42,952 nucleotides of DNA from Fomitopsis serialis (GCF_022376445.1 NW_025955298.1:1-42952), one strand, 5' to 3'; counted from the first letter of the stretch, positions 10,449 through 23,033 are shown. The notes: a model not told the origin generated them from the letters alone. Program-made: numbers and translations.

Positions 10449-12755
10449 GTGCACCTCACCTCGCGCGCGATACGGCGTTATCGTCCGCAGGGACCCTAGA
10501 TATCCTTCGCATTCATACCTCCATCGAGGCCGGGCACCCCGCATTCGAGACGCGCACGACGCAGGTCGTGTCGCGCCGCGGCGAGTGTCGGCGTCGACCT
10601 TTGCATACTTGCTGTGCACCAGTATCTTATTCCTCATTTGCTATTCGCATGTATATCGTTCGAGGGTTTGGAACACATCTGTGTATTGTTGGTTCGCTGT
10701 CTGGGTGAAATTCGGGGTACTGACGCTGAGCTGGTAATGCAAACGCGTTTGCATGAGAAAACATCTTGAGCACACTACAATCTCTTAACCCCAAATGGAG
10801 GACGGGAACATACCCTCTGCTTTCGCCAGACAAAATTGGTGTTGCGGAATGGGCGTTCAAAATGCACCTTACGATTTTCCTGAGGTGCAGGGAACAGGCA
10901 GCCCTTAGTGCGTCTCGCAGCATAGTGAGGTGGTGTGTAGTGGTACCATGTAGGTTGTTCTTAGGCAGCGATCCTACGTACAACAAGAAAATTGGACATC
11001 TGCATTATACTATACCGGTTCAGCTAGCGTGAGGATGCATAGGTGTATCTATCGTCTGCGCTACTCAGCGTGCCATGGGTCGCGACGACATGAGCGGGGA
11101 AGACGTACATAAGTGTAAGACAGAAGTAGTGGCGCGTTGACGACGAGTTTCCTCGCGACCGAGCGGTTTCATACGTATGAGTACAACAGATTGTCGGTAG
11201 GAATGCAACGAGAAGACAAGGCCTTGCGAAGCTCCAAATACAAATGACTGACATACGGAAGCAGGAAAAGAAAAGTCGATCAGGAGAACATAACAGGAAG
11301 AGAAAGACCCCAGCCGGCCCGCGCAGGCAGGGGTCGTACACCTCAAATCCAACCGCTGATAATGACTACCATCGCGTTCTGGTCTCAGGGTCCACTGGTG
11401 GTCGACCCTCCACACCGCATCCATGCGTGATGTCGACTTGGGTCTCGGGGAGGAGTTTGAGACCGGGGGCGTGCTGGTGGGAGAGGGGAACCGGAGACTC
11501 GGTCGCGGGAAGTAACTTAGTACAGGATTCGAGGAAAAGCCGATAGGGTCGGGAACCGCTCGTGAGGCGAAGGGCGGCCGTCGTCAGATGAGGAGTGAGC
11601 TGCGACGGTGTCGAAGGGTGTACATAGTAAGGACAGCTCCAGGGACGGCCCGGAAGCACAACGAATGGAGAACAGTCGTCGACATCCCCCAGCGGCGATT
11701 CCGACGCTACGAGCGCTTTGTGCGCGCGTATGGACTCGGACGCTGCTGTACACGGATGGTGCACGGGTCCACCGAGGCCACAACGCAGGTCCGCGGCGCC
11801 AGGCGATCGGACTGGGACGACAGCCATACTGAATGGTCATGGCCGGAGTGCGCAAGGATACCGCCCCTTTCGTCGGGTTCAGACGAAGCGCCTGGCGTCT
11901 CGCTCGACAAATCGGACTCGCGAGCGCGAGAAATCAACCCTCCATCCATCTGCGGCGGCGCCACTGTCGTCGCGATGTTACCGGTATGGCGGGCAGGTGT
12001 CGTCTGGTATCAGGTTATGGAGACGACGAGACTGTTCGGCGGGAGTTGGCATGCGAGTGACTCGGGTTGCGCGGCTCTGCAGCTGTCATACAGTGGCATT
12101 CCATTCCCCACTGGGGGACGGGAATACCCGGACGATGAGAGGCTTGTCGGGCTGCGTGATCCACGTACAGTTCCAGGATCATATGGTCATGACGGGAACC
12201 CGGGAGGGGGGGGCGATCCAAAGCGTCCAGAGTAATGAGTGGGCCGTCCGGTGCCTTCGAGCGTGGCAAAGCGGTGAGCAGGAGAGACGAGAGCAGCGCG
12301 TGGTCCCCATGTACGCTCCGAGCCTCCGGTTAGGAGTGGACTGCGTACCGAGAGGAACCCTGCGCACAACCCTAGATAGGTCAGACTGTGTTGGCGTGAA
12401 TGCAGACTGCCGACCGGTGAGTGGCGCCTGCTACGGTTCGGAAGGGGGATTCCTGAGTGGATCGTGGCAGATCGACTGTATGAAGTTGAATGGTGCTCCG
12501 ATACTTTTGAAGGCGGTTACTGGCGAGAACATGAATGACGTTGAGGGCGAGTCCCTCGAAGTGAAGTCTGATAATCGGACGGGCGGAGAAGGAGCGGCGA
12601 GGCCGGGGCTCAACCACTGTGCGAACAACGTCGTCAGTCTACCGACGCAAAGCGCAGTCGCGGCAACATAGGGACTCACATAAATTATTCGCCATCTCGC
12701 TGTTCCACCAAACTCTACGCCGACCTCGTATAAATAGAGACAGAGAAGTGGGGCT
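10449..12755. other. Gene-poor region between the CFEM gene and F-box copy A
   Basis: I see no supported gene. Long frames such as 11718-12671 (+) and 11366-11827 (-) lack recognisable domains, overlap each other and have no coherent splicing. A short stretch at about 11487-11512 (CGGAGACTCGG) matches 26159-26186. The next matching bases begin at 12618, so about 1.1 kb here (11513-12617) has no counterpart in the second copy of the segment. Confidence 0.5.
12729..12737 (+). promoter_or_regulatory. TATAAATAG motif facing the F-box gene antisense
   Basis: This TATA-like motif sits on the plus strand just beyond the F-box stop codon and points into the gene in antisense. The same motif is present beside copy B at 26320-26328. 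It could drive an antisense transcript, or it may be chance. Confidence 0.2.
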
Positions 12756-14098
12756 CTACTTTGCCACTATCGTGTATCCGAGTCTCAGCGTGCCACGGGC
12801 ATGCCACGCCAGCTTCTTCAGCTCTTCTTCAACCTGAAGGTGGTACCGTTCAACGTGGACCTTCTCTGGCTTGGGCTTCCAGTTGCCGCAGAGCAAGTAT
12901 TCCACATTGATTGTCGCCTCCCACTGCTTTCGTGCAGCCAACTCGTCGAGAGGTTTCCAGTCCATCTCCATGTGTCGAATCATGTCGTCGTTCTGTCGCT
13001 GCGGGTCGAGGCCCTCAAAGGCGGGCGTCGCGACGACGCATAGGTCCAATCGAAACTTGCGAAGACGCGGTGCATTGAGAGTGGCAAGTGCTGTCATGAG
13101 AGGGGACCCGGTGTTTGCTAGCGCAGGAAGTGGTGGGACGTCCATGCCCGGATCGAACCTCAAGGTGAGCGACTCAAGGTTGGGGTTGTGCGACAGCACG
13201 CTGGTCCCTGCAATGAGGAGGCATGAGCATCTCTGTGTGCTACTAGACTCGGCGACGCACCCTTAGGGTCAATAGACACCTGAAGATCGGTGAGCGACGG
13301 ACCCAGACATTCCAGTATATGGGCTAATGCGTCGTAGTAGATTTCCGGCTCATTAAGTAAGGAGGTCACTGTTCCAAGGCGCAGAACACGCAGGGCTCGT
13401 TCTTGCACAGTCGGCGTGAGTGCCAGCCAGTAAAGCAATGTAGTTTCGGGGTCTGGTCTATTCCGCGATGCCCATCCTCGGTAGAAGTCTAGGTGCAGCT
13501 GCTGCAGTCTCGGCTGCGGATGCGCCGTCGCAATGCTTGGGACAGGGTTCACAGGATTTAAGATGAGGAGCCGTACGGCCAATATGCGGAAGTCTTCAAG
13601 CTGCGGTAATGCGCTAACGAGATGCCTCAATCTATGCAGCCCTACAAATCGCAAATTCGGGGCCTCCAGGACCAAGCACCGTACCGACGAGAATGTCTTG
13701 AAAAACGAGTCGGGGAAAACGTGGATCGGGATCGTCGAGGGTGGCGTAGCACTGCGAAAGGCGAGGTGACGGAGCCTAGGGAGGGGCAAGTCAGCAAGTG
13801 CTACCAGCACTCGGCTGAGAGTTCTAAATTTGTCAGCTGCGGGGTCGTTTGCGAATCCGCTGAATCTCAGCTCTTCCATGCGCCCGAGGAGATCCCGCAG
13901 GTGGACGTCTGAGATCATGTGTAGGAAGGTAGAATATGCCTTGCTAGTTCCAATGTGGATCGTCTTGTACAAGACCCGTTTGGCGTGAGGGTACCATGTG
14001 CTGTGCGTCAATGCGCAATTCAGCAATGTTCCGCAGTCACCCCGCAGTTCTTCGAGGATCAGTGCGATACATTCGATGGGCAGCAGTTGACGACGCAT
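12756..14098 (-). CDS. F-box/leucine-rich-repeat-like protein, copy A
   Basis: Predicted F-box protein, a substrate adaptor of an SCF ubiquitin ligase. Two exons on the minus strand (14098-13261 and 13207-12756) joined by a 53-nt intron give 429 aa. The N-terminus MRRQLLPIECIALILEELRG matches the start of an F-box helix (LP.E....I...L), followed by a Cys-Ala-Leu stretch and a series of LRR-like strands (LRHLAFRS, RCLVLEAPNL, LRVLRLGTV, LTDLQVSI, LESLTLRFDP). This layout is very common in mushroom-forming fungi. I chose MRRQ because upstream in-frame sequence differs between the two copies. The protein is identical to copy B at 26345-27687. Confidence 0.82.
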
Positions 14099-14323
14099 GG
14101 CGACCAGGATGAGTGTCGAAGATGAGTGTCGTGGAAGTCCTAATAAGTAGCGGAGAGGAGGGCATTTCTCGTCACCGCGCTCGGGCGCCATAGGGCTCGG
14201 CGCGCGTGACAGCGCTCGATCCCTACGTGAGATACGCGCGTCATCGGTATCGGGCAGTCCTGCGCACGACGCGCAGTCGACGCCCCGGGCCTTGCACTGT
14301 GCAGCGATCGCTCGCGGTCTGCG

Positions 14324-16030
14324 ATGCGTGCTCTGGATTCACGTCGACCCACGTCGTCCGTCGCCCGCAGGAACGTCGATCGACGTCGCCGCTCGCAGGA
14401 TGCGCCCCGCTCGCCGCATGCGCGGTCTCCTCGCGTGCGCGGTCTCCCCCGCCGCCCGCGCAACAGCCGCCCAGCGCATGCACAAGACCGGGCAGAGTTC
14501 GTGAGTATGCGTCCTATTTACTCGCTGAAGGGCGACACCCAGCTTTCCCCTTCCTGTGTGCTGCCCGCGCATAGGCGCCCGTCTTTTCGGCCTCTCCGTG
14601 CACAAGGGCGCTGTATGTACATGTCTCTCGCGCTGTCTACTCATACACTCGACCGTCCTCCTCTCCCAGCATCCCCGTCCACGCGACGCCAGGTCACTCA
14701 TGCTTGTGCATGGTGAGTACAGCTCTGCGCGATTCGGACCTTTCGACACTCACCACCAACACGGCAGACGAGTAGGGTCAGGCTGTCCATCCGCTACCTC
14801 CAATCGACCCCGACGTCGCTATGGAGTTTCTCGTCAGACCACAGTACGTCTCGTCGCTCCCGACCGGCCCGCCCATCCAGAACCTCGCACGTTCCCACCG
14901 CCTCCGAACGGATGCCTAGACGTGTACGTGGTAAGTGAAACAGTACCCATTCTCGAGTGCACACTCACCGAGAGCGACAGACGAGCAGGGCTACGCCGCG
15001 CAGACCTCCGCTCGCCGCAACATCGTCCACCATCGCGCTTCCCGGGCCGTGACGTACCGCGCCGCCGCTGATCCTCCCTCTCGCGTCACCACTTGCATCC
15101 GAGCCGAAGCGGCCACTGCCAAAGACGTGCACAAACACACGGTGAGTAGAGTTCTGCCGGAATCCGAACGAACACTTACCGTTTACTGAGACAGTCCCTT
15201 GAAGCCGACGCCGCTCGCCGGATCGCGATACATCGTGACTTCGCCGGTAAGCCCCGCATCCCGCCAACATCCACGGACGAGCAAAGTCCGCTGAGCAGAC
15301 CGGCTGTTGCTCGCACGCTTCTGCAAACCCGCCCTCGACCGGGTGATGGATAGCCCTCTGCGACAGACCTTCGCGACCGACGGATCACCGCTGACGGTCA
15401 AGCGACGACCGGAAACCGACCCATGTACGACCACACATGACCGCCAAGGGCGAGATCGTCGGTATTTGACGGTGGAAGGCTACGTGGGCGCGAGCGCAGA
15501 TGAGTGGACGCATACTCTGGTTTGCCAAGGCCGGTTCGTCGACGCTCTCGGTGCCTCGAATGTACGCGGGCAGGACACTCGCATGTCTGTTCGGTTTGGG
15601 CACAGATCTACGGCGTCTGCGGACACGTTCCGTAGGTGGACATTGCAAACAGCACGTGGGGAGCTTGGGGGGTTGCGACTGGAAGAGGGGCGGCCCGGTG
15701 AGTGACGAGTTGATGATCCCCGTCAACCATGTACTCACCGCGATCGCGCACATCGACGGCGTGTCTATGCCAGCCCGTTATTCACGTCGGTCGAGTACAG
15801 GAAGGCTACCGCGCGCGAGGAGACCGTCGTCGTCCGGCGGCACCTGGACTCTGGTGAGCCATCTGCGGATTTTTTGTGACCGGCATCACTCACTCGTCCG
15901 TCTGCGACTCGCACTCGCGCCTGTTGACTGCGGACGCCTGTAGATCGCCGGGCGAGTCTCGATAGCGAGTGCCCAGGAAACCGTCGTCGGCCGACCATCG
16001 AGCACAGCAAGTTGCGTGCGGTCGGCCTGA
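14324..16030 (+). CDS. Unrecognised Arg-rich protein, eight-exon model
   Basis: I do not recognise this protein. A hand-spliced model of eight exons (14324-14500, 14575-14712, 14768-14930, 14981-15141, 15195-15246, 15299-15697, 15774-15853, 15944-16030) stays open and in phase to give 418 aa. Most introns are 50-76 nt (the last is 90) with GTGAGT or GTAAGT donors, and several have an ACTCACC or ACTTACC branch-like motif near the acceptor. The product is basic, with no signal peptide or clear domain. Recurrent short motifs include EQGYAAQTSARRNIV and EADAARRIAIHRD. It starts 226 bp from the divergent F-box gene. In GC-rich DNA open frames are common, so the coherent phases are only moderate support. 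It may be a decaying gene, and the 3' exons are the least certain. Confidence 0.33.
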
Positions 16031-19000
16031 CGCGCTGACGCCGTCGTCTGACAAGCGGACAGCTCTGTCACTACGGGCGTCGACGTGGTGAGTTTCGTGA
16101 CCAGACCTTCGTAGCAGCTCGCGACCGCGTTCATTGACAGGGACGGCTACTCCATCGCCGCTCGCCATTGGACGAGGCTGGCGAGAGCAGCGCGCGGGCT
16201 TCCAAGTGCGTTGAGGGGCCACTGTCTGGTTTGTGACCGAGGGTGTCCAGCACGGCAGATCGCCGGCGTTCGGCGAAGTAGGCAGCTGTACCAGGCATAG
16301 GTCAGTATGGTGCGTCACAGCAAGTCCCTGAAAGCAACGTACTCACTTCGGAATCGTCGTCAGCGACGATTGCAGACAGCAACACCGTCGTTGGACGGCC
16401 CCGAGTCGTGCGAGAGCTTACGTCCTCGACGCGAGACGAGGAATTGGAGATCGTCGCCGTTTGGCGACGTTCGGCGTGCGGAGACTTGCGAGGCTGATTG
16501 GGGAATAGCGATGAGTGATATGTAGACCGATCGTGACCATGTCACGGTACTTACTTGAGAATACACACTGTTGCCTAGGCTTGCGCGTGCTGAAGACGTG
16601 CTGGGCGCCGTGTAGCGCGTCGTCGTCGGACGAGTCGTGCTGGTCTTGGAAACCGAACCGGCGTGCTGAGGAACTGGAGATCGTCGTCGTCGTCTGGCGA
16701 TGACTGCCTGGACAATGGGTCGGTTAGTTGATTCGAGTGAGCACTGAGTAACAAAACACTTACATCGGGTTATGTATGGGCTGCTGATGTGACCGTAGAT
16801 GTTGATGAGTCGACCACGAGCACCATTGTATGAGGTCGGGAGGGGCAGGGGGTGGTAGTGAGCGGGTAGACGACAAAGTCGTCTGGTGATGGTCAGTGTG
16901 GGAGGAGCTGTGACAGGACGGGGATGGATATGGGGGAGTGGTCAATTTCCGGTGACCACTTCCCCATGCCAGAATCTCCCTTAGCCGTTCCTCAGGCTGT
17001 CGCATATCTCGGCTACTGCACGTAATATGGGCATTACGAGATGCATAGACTCCGGCGAAGAGCATCAGTCAGTGGGTCCGAGGATCAGCGCGCAGCGCTC
17101 ATCACGGCACGCATGTAAACTAATCAGGCTGAGCGGCCTCAGGCTCAGGCCGTTGCTAGCTACCGACACCAAGGTAGGTGTATCAATTGGTCAGTACATG
17201 GACATAACTCATTCCTTACGCTCTAGGTCGTCTGTTCAGCAATTTCGGCGGATGCTGCCAAGCCAGAAACGGAGTCAAGAAGTAGTAGGGTATGGCAAAG
17301 CTGAATGACTCGTTTGTTTGTACAGTGAACAAGAATTGATATTGCTTCCCAGGGTTATTAGACTCATTGTAGTATTGTGCATAACGATGTGAATACAATT
17401 GCTATCGACTTTGTAATCGTATACATGTCTCCCTTGCTCGACGCACGAAACAAGGGCGGCGTCGTCAAGCTCTCAGCGACCGGCGGCTCGCTTGTAGTGT
17501 CGTATGGTGACAGCCGGTCTTTCACTGCACACGCAGCCGGCAGGTGGTACTCGGTCTGGGCGGCCTGTGCTATAGCCGTGTAAGTATCCACTGGTGAGTC
17601 GTTCACCCCGTATATCATTCCCGGAGCCACTGTATTCAGGCCAGAGAGCGTTGGGAGACCCATGCTCTACGTGCTCGAAGGACCACCGGGAAAGTCCTCG
17701 TTGGGACTTGGCGACGGGCGCTGTCAAGCGAAACGTCGCTCTGGCGCCCAGTGCCGTTCGGACTCGCCAGAGCTGCGGGATATGATGCCGTACACTTCTC
17801 TGTCGGCCATGGACATATCGGGTCGCGCATTGACTTATCTGTTTCGTAACGTGTATTGCACATCAGATCTGCGAGGACGCGGGGTCAGACTGAGTATCGC
17901 GTGATCAGAAGCACTTACCGTCTCGTTCCGTCTTGACGAATTCAGCCATCCCGCTGCCATGCGCCCACCGTCGGTCAACTAATCCATCCATTCTGGTGCC
18001 TCGTCCGCTCGACTGAGTCGACGTTCTCAGATACGTTGTGCATCCCCCTCGCGGCCCTCTCGATGCTGCCGTCAACGTATGCATCACGCCCAGCCATGCA
18101 CAGAATGCCCACCTGCATCTACTCGTAGTCCAGCTAACCCACCTTGTCTTCCGGTCACGTCTCGAGACGCAGGCCCCGTTCGTGTCCCTGTTCTGTCATG
18201 GACACCGATGCCGCACACGGTCAAAAGTGAGCATGATTCCCATACTTCCATACCCTACCTTTTCGTCCTGCGCGCGGCTGACCTCCACTGTCTTCAGCGT
18301 CATTTTTGCACGGTCCGCGGTCGCCATGGTCAGCGCACGGTACGTAGGGGGGTACCGCGCATGCTAACACCCCCAGCCGTACGGCGGTATCGCCACTATC
18401 GTCGGCAGATGACACTAGAAATTGTCGCCGCACTGCGCAGTACGTACCTCGTGCACTGTCCCGCACTGATTCTAATCCAGGTATTGTCCGGCCCTGACAG
18501 CTCGTTGCGTCGTGCGTGACGTCGCCCAATATGGAGACACGACGTACGTACATTGTTTGTTATTCAGCCCGCTTATCACAGCCCGCTCACACGAGCTGCT
18601 CTCGTGTTGCACGCCTTCGTCTCCGATGGCGGCGCATCCTGTAGCACGAGACCGTCCAAGCGCCCCATCTGGGGGGGCTACTTGATTGATAGACTTGCAC
18701 TTGCAGGGTGACATGTGAAGTCAACGGTGAAAATACATGTACCGGTTGAGACTACCATCCGTGGAGCGCGAATAGCGGCCAGGGTAGACAGGCGAGGAGG
18801 GTGTGCTGGGCCAGTTTATGGCACACGGTTTGGACCGTTCTGGCTTGCGCACGTCAGAGCAGACAGCCGACAAGTCATTCCACACAGACCTGTACAGATA
18901 GCCGGTAGCAGTAGAGTGACAGCCCGATCAATGGCGTCCAGAGAGCGGGCCGCGCATCGTGCAGCGGGTCGCCGCTTACAGTGGAAGAACGCGTCGGCTG

Positions 19001-20351
19001 TCGCAGAGGTAACGAGAACGGGGAACGGCGGCAAGGCACGTCCGGGCTGACTGGCAGTGGGGGAACCGATGAGAACGTTCTTTGTAACGAGAACGTATGA
19101 TGGTACTTACATACGGACGAGCTCGTTACCCGGCTGAGGCCAGATCAACAGGTTATGCACACCGTGACGCCGAGCCTAGTGTCTCAGTGCGGTGTCTTCG
19201 CATTCCACGTCCCGCACGGCCTCAGAGCTAGCGGTCAGTACGCACCCATCTCGCGTAGATATTCGAGGGCCACCGGTGTCCAGCTGGCGCACGAGGAGGC
19301 AGTCCTGGGTACTCTGAAGTAGTAGCGAGCGCCCCGAGCAGAACATCGCTCCCGCGCCCGAACTCGTTCCGCGCACGACCTTGAGGGATTTGCACAAGAC
19401 ATTAAATACATATTTCCAACGTTGCGCGTGGTGATTGCGGGGTGAGGAGGCGACGTGAAGGCAAGGGAAAGCGGGACTTGGCCCGGGGGTCACTGGCGGT
19501 CAGTGATCCCAAGCAAAGGCGCGCGCCCAGAACTGTACCCAGACATTGTGGGTATCGACGAACTCGTCTCTGCAGTGCGGATCAACCTGCGCAAACAGAA
19601 ACGGCGGGACGGATCGAAGGAGCTCACGATTGAGGTTGGACGACGAAGACAAGTCGAGAGACGAAGGACGTACGGAGGCTCAGAGTGGCTGGAGATCGTC
19701 TGGCCGATCTCCAAACACGAGGCTCTCAACCGCTGCAGACGGGCGCCTATTCCGTGTCTCTGTGCGATCGTCTCTCCTTGCTGCTCTCGGGCTGGCCGTA
19801 CTTATTGCTCCGACGCAGTACGTGAGTCCAATCATTATATCTTATGCTGATGTTTTTTAGATGTTCAGGTACACTAAAATATCCAAACTCGCACCGTAAC
19901 GCAGCGAAAGGGCCTGCGTCGCATGTGCGAGAAGGGCTACTAGTGGTACAAGAGCTATCCCCGCGGTGAATACGTTTCTCGCGGGCACCAGCCGAGCGGC
20001 GTCTCCAAGAGCGCCCGTACGTGATGCATCAATCAGAATGCGCGTGTTGCCTCCCGACGGTTGGAAACTCGGTAATTCGTGGCAGGTGCAGTTCAGGTAC
20101 TGTAGCTCGGAAGCTGACAAGCGAGGCCAGGGCACGACGCGGCACGGTGACATGAGACAGCGCTGGGTACGGAATGGTACGATGCGAACGGAGCGCGCTT
20201 GAGGACGCACGGACCAGCTCTGCAAACGCACGAGCTATATAAGCTGGCCTTGTTGGCCTTGTACCGCCATCATCCCCTTCGTCGCTTTCTATCGCTCGAC
20301 AACCACCCTTCCCTCGCTCGCTATTCCCCGACTGTGACATGTTGCCTTTGC
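16031..20351. other. Long region without a recognised gene
   Basis: I find no supported gene in these 4.3 kb. Splice-donor-like motifs continue to about 16.8 kb, and two similar stretches (GAGGAATTGGAGATCGTCG near 16438 and GAGGAACTGGAGATCGTCG near 16669) suggest a diverged tandem repeat about 230 bp apart. A minus-strand frame at 17364-17663 has a protein-like composition but no recognised domain or partner exons. The rest (17.7-20.2 kb) shows only short frames. Confidence 0.4.
20236..20243 (+). promoter_or_regulatory. TATA box of the small unrecognised gene
   Basis: TATATAAG lies about 115 bases upstream of the ATG at 20352 and is followed by a pyrimidine-rich leader (CTTCGTCGC, CCCTTCCCTCGC). 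Confidence 0.4.
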
Positions 20352-20950
20352 ATGTCTAGTCTTCGCTGTTTCTCAATCAGTGAGTCGAATTGATTTGCCG
20401 CACGTACACTTAAGTTGCTGATGTGTTTGCATGCGCAGTGACTATACTATTATACCGTCCGTAAGTTTCGTTAGCCCCGTTCAAGTGTCCGTGTCTCTTG
20501 ACGGTTTCTGCAAGGAGAGGCCACGCCGTAACAGCCAGTGTCGCTTGCATTGGCGGCCCAGTGGAGGTAAGTCATGGGCCGACTTCGCATTTTCGCACTC
20601 AACTGATGTATCTCTCGTTCATCCAGTGGATTGTGCCCGCTGCTTACAAAACCGAACCGGTGCGTGTCGGATTCACGCTCATTGATGTGCCTTACTAATT
20701 GCTGTGGTCACAGTTGAATGATACTCGATATCACTTTGTCGTTACCGTCTCCAGGCCGTTACCGATGGCGGCGACTGGTCTCGTAAGTTTAGCGGTCTCC
20801 GTTCCGACCGTGATGGTATAATAGCACTGCGTACGAGACGATTCACAGGTCCTCACGAACCTGAACCTGTTTCAACGAGCCTGTTTCGTGTTTGTGTACG
20901 TTCAAGCCCACGTCCAGGCGAACGTCAAGTTCGCAACAGGCGAGTCATAG
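20352..20950 (+). CDS. Unrecognised small protein, six-exon model
   Basis: I do not recognise the product. Six short exons splice in phase into 101 aa: about 20352-20379, 20439-20460, 20515-20566, 20627-20659, 20714-20782 and 20849-20950. The introns have canonical ends. The fourth (about 54 nt) has a perfect TACTAAT branch motif. The protein starts MSSLRCFSIM, contains ACIGGPVEWIVPAAY in the middle and LFQRACFVFVYVQAHVQANV near the end, and stops at TAG 20950. A TATA box lies upstream. The phase-coherent run of six exons is the main support. Chance cannot be excluded because the exons are small. Confidence 0.42.
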
Positions 20951-21589
20951 AAGGACCCATTTGCTGTCTTGGGCCCTACTCGTCTGTCGCGTTTGCGACT
21001 GTCGGCGTGTGTTTGCTGGTAAGTGGCACCCTTAGATCACTTTTATTGGTGCTGACAGTGTGTTCGTCACCTACAGACTGCCCGCGCCGACAAGTGAGGA
21101 TGCTGTATAGTTGAACTCGGGTATGTATGAGGGTGTCATATCTTGATGCCGTGGGCTAACAGATATGTTGTGTTTGTAGCCTGAGTATAGGTAGGGGATA
21201 CTCCGGTCTCGCGAATCCGCCCCGGAGACGGGGAGAGCGTCCAGCATGCAGCACATGGACTCACACACGTCGGGCACCGTCTCAAGGGTGCCCTGTGGTT
21301 GTCCCCTTTCTGCTTGCATCGAAGAACCATAACGGGCAAACCCCGCGTCAGTTGGACGGCTGTGATCGCGCGCTGGATTGTTGAGGCCGGTACGCGCTCG
21401 CGACGACAGGATTACACGGCGTTCATGTAATGCCCGGCCAATCCACCACGTCGTGGCCCGACGCCGAGTACTGGACTCGCGTCCGTGCTTCTTCATCGAG
21501 CCGGAGTGCGTCATTCGATGCATACTGCGGTCTGCGGTTGTGCATCCTCGGCGTCCTTGTCACGGACTTCCAGACGCCTCATCCGCGCG
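20951..21589. other. Intergenic region left of the duplicated segment
   Basis: No supported gene. Frames at 21071-21523 (-) and 21378-21680 (+) have no recognised domain. The second one runs into the CMT1-derived fragment by chance of frame. Confidence 0.4.
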
Positions 21590-21869
21590 CGGATTCGCTT
21601 ACTTCCACACACCTGTGAACCGGCTCTCCACTGACGAGGAGGGTGTCCTGCTCGACTTTGTCCCTGGCCCTGATAAGTGACGGTGCGCATATCAGCGCCA
21701 CTAACCGGTGCTCACGCTGATTGCTCTTCCGCTAGTGTGGTGCTGGGGCTGGGACGGCGCGGGCGATCTGGACGGGCGTGACGTGGACCCTATGCCCAGC
21801 AAGTCGATGGGCCCGGAAGCGGTCGCGATTCGGCACGCCGACAGAAGCATGAACCTGCCGTATCCTTAA
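21590..21869 (+). pseudogene. 3' fragment of a CMT1-like mannosyltransferase gene
   Basis: This fragment matches exons 4 and 5 of the gene at 5812-7694. It reads LSTDEEG and LLDFVPGPD, then the retained intron, then VWCWGWDGAGDLDG and RSMNLPYP before a TAA stop. A TGA follows VPGPDK directly, and codons for IWERM are deleted. All 5' exons are missing. Retention of the intron shows copying at DNA level, not through mRNA. Confidence 0.9.
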
Positions 21870-22165
21870 TGTACGTCCGCGTTGTCCCTGTCTTGTAGTC
21901 GTCGTTCTGTTTGTTAACGTGTCTCCGTCTGTCTGGGCTCTCGGCACCTCAATGCACATACCCCTCAGTATTCCATATAGATTGCGTGACTTGCTGCTAT
22001 GGAACTAATGGACGAGACGAGACGACGCGAATTTGATGCTTGACATAGCATAGGGCAATATGGAGTGCAGCGTAGTGCGTGAAATGCATGGTGGCGTGTA
22101 CGGCCTGAATGGCCGGAATCGACTGACACAGTCTCCCCCTCCCCTCTCTCCTGGTCACCGAGAAT

Positions 22166-22191
22166 CATCAGGAAAAAAGCTCCCTCCGAAT
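22166..22191 (+). repeat. Left terminal inverted repeat
   Basis: Starts CATCAGGAAAAAA and pairs with the right end at 25530-25555 in inverted orientation. Confidence 0.8.
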
Positions 22192-23033
22192 TATGCTATA
22201 TGGTCAGGAATTCTGAATAAAACGTAGAAGCTCAGTAATGTCGAATCATTCTGATGTCAGTCGCAATAATACGTCGAATGCTTATTTCCGTGCACGTCAC
22301 TCCAGCATGAACCGATGATTATGCATTCATTCGCCAGCATTCAGAGCCCAACTATAAGCATCTCAGCATTATCATGGCAAAATGAGATACCAAGTACTTG
22401 ACAGGAATGCTAATCGGACGCAAATGAGTGATCACGACCTAACAATATGTATTCGCTGAGCAATACTATACATTGGGTCTGCTTCGCATCACTGTGCATA
22501 CTGAATCAGTGCCTGCGTCAGCCGTATCGAAAGCACCATTCACGGGAGGGCACCATGTCGATGCACGCACCGGTTCACGAGGACGTATCTCCGCGGCCTG
22601 TCCACTGCACGGAGCGTCGCTGCCCGCTGCCGCTCCTCCGCCCTCATCGCAATCCGAGGCGTTGCCGCACCCGCGCCCGCGGTCGTCCTGAATCGAAGCC
22701 CGCAGCTCCCGCCGTGCCCAAGGCCCGCTGCCTCACGCATCCAACTCACCGAAAGAGACCATGTCAGGCCTAGAGAGCGTCACGACAACACTCACCTCGC
22801 ACGTCCTCGCACCGCCGGCGACGGTTGCGTCCTCGAGAAGCTTGCGTAGGAGGCGGGCACGGATCGGTCGACGAGTCTGGGCGAGTCTGCACGGCGGACG
22901 GGGAAGCGAACACCGCGCTCGCTCGCTCAATGCGATCAGCTTCGCGTGACGAAAAGAAGAACAAATTTGGTGCAGTGGGCTGGACCCAGGAGCAAGTAGG
23001 GCCAAGGGAGCAGCGGTGGGTGGGCAGGCGAGC

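Larger units (their letters stand above)
12618..14152. repeat. Near-identical 1.5-kb duplication, copy A
   Basis: This segment matches 26215-27741 in the same orientation with only a handful of differences (for example GAGGAGG/GAGAAGG in the intron and AGAGAAG/AGAAG downstream of the stop). It spans the whole F-box gene and its flanks. Similarity ends abruptly after AATAAGTAGCG. Confidence 0.95.

Noticed and set aside
11718..12671. 317-aa plus-strand frame
   Set aside because: No recognised domain, heavily overlapped by frames on the other strand, and absent from the paralogous segment.
14713..15900. Repeated GTGAGT followed about 33 nt later by ACTCAC, looking like a regular inverted motif array
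   Set aside because: Best explained as ordinary short introns, with GTGAGT as donor and ACTCACC as branch-site-like motif near the acceptor, not a new repeat system.
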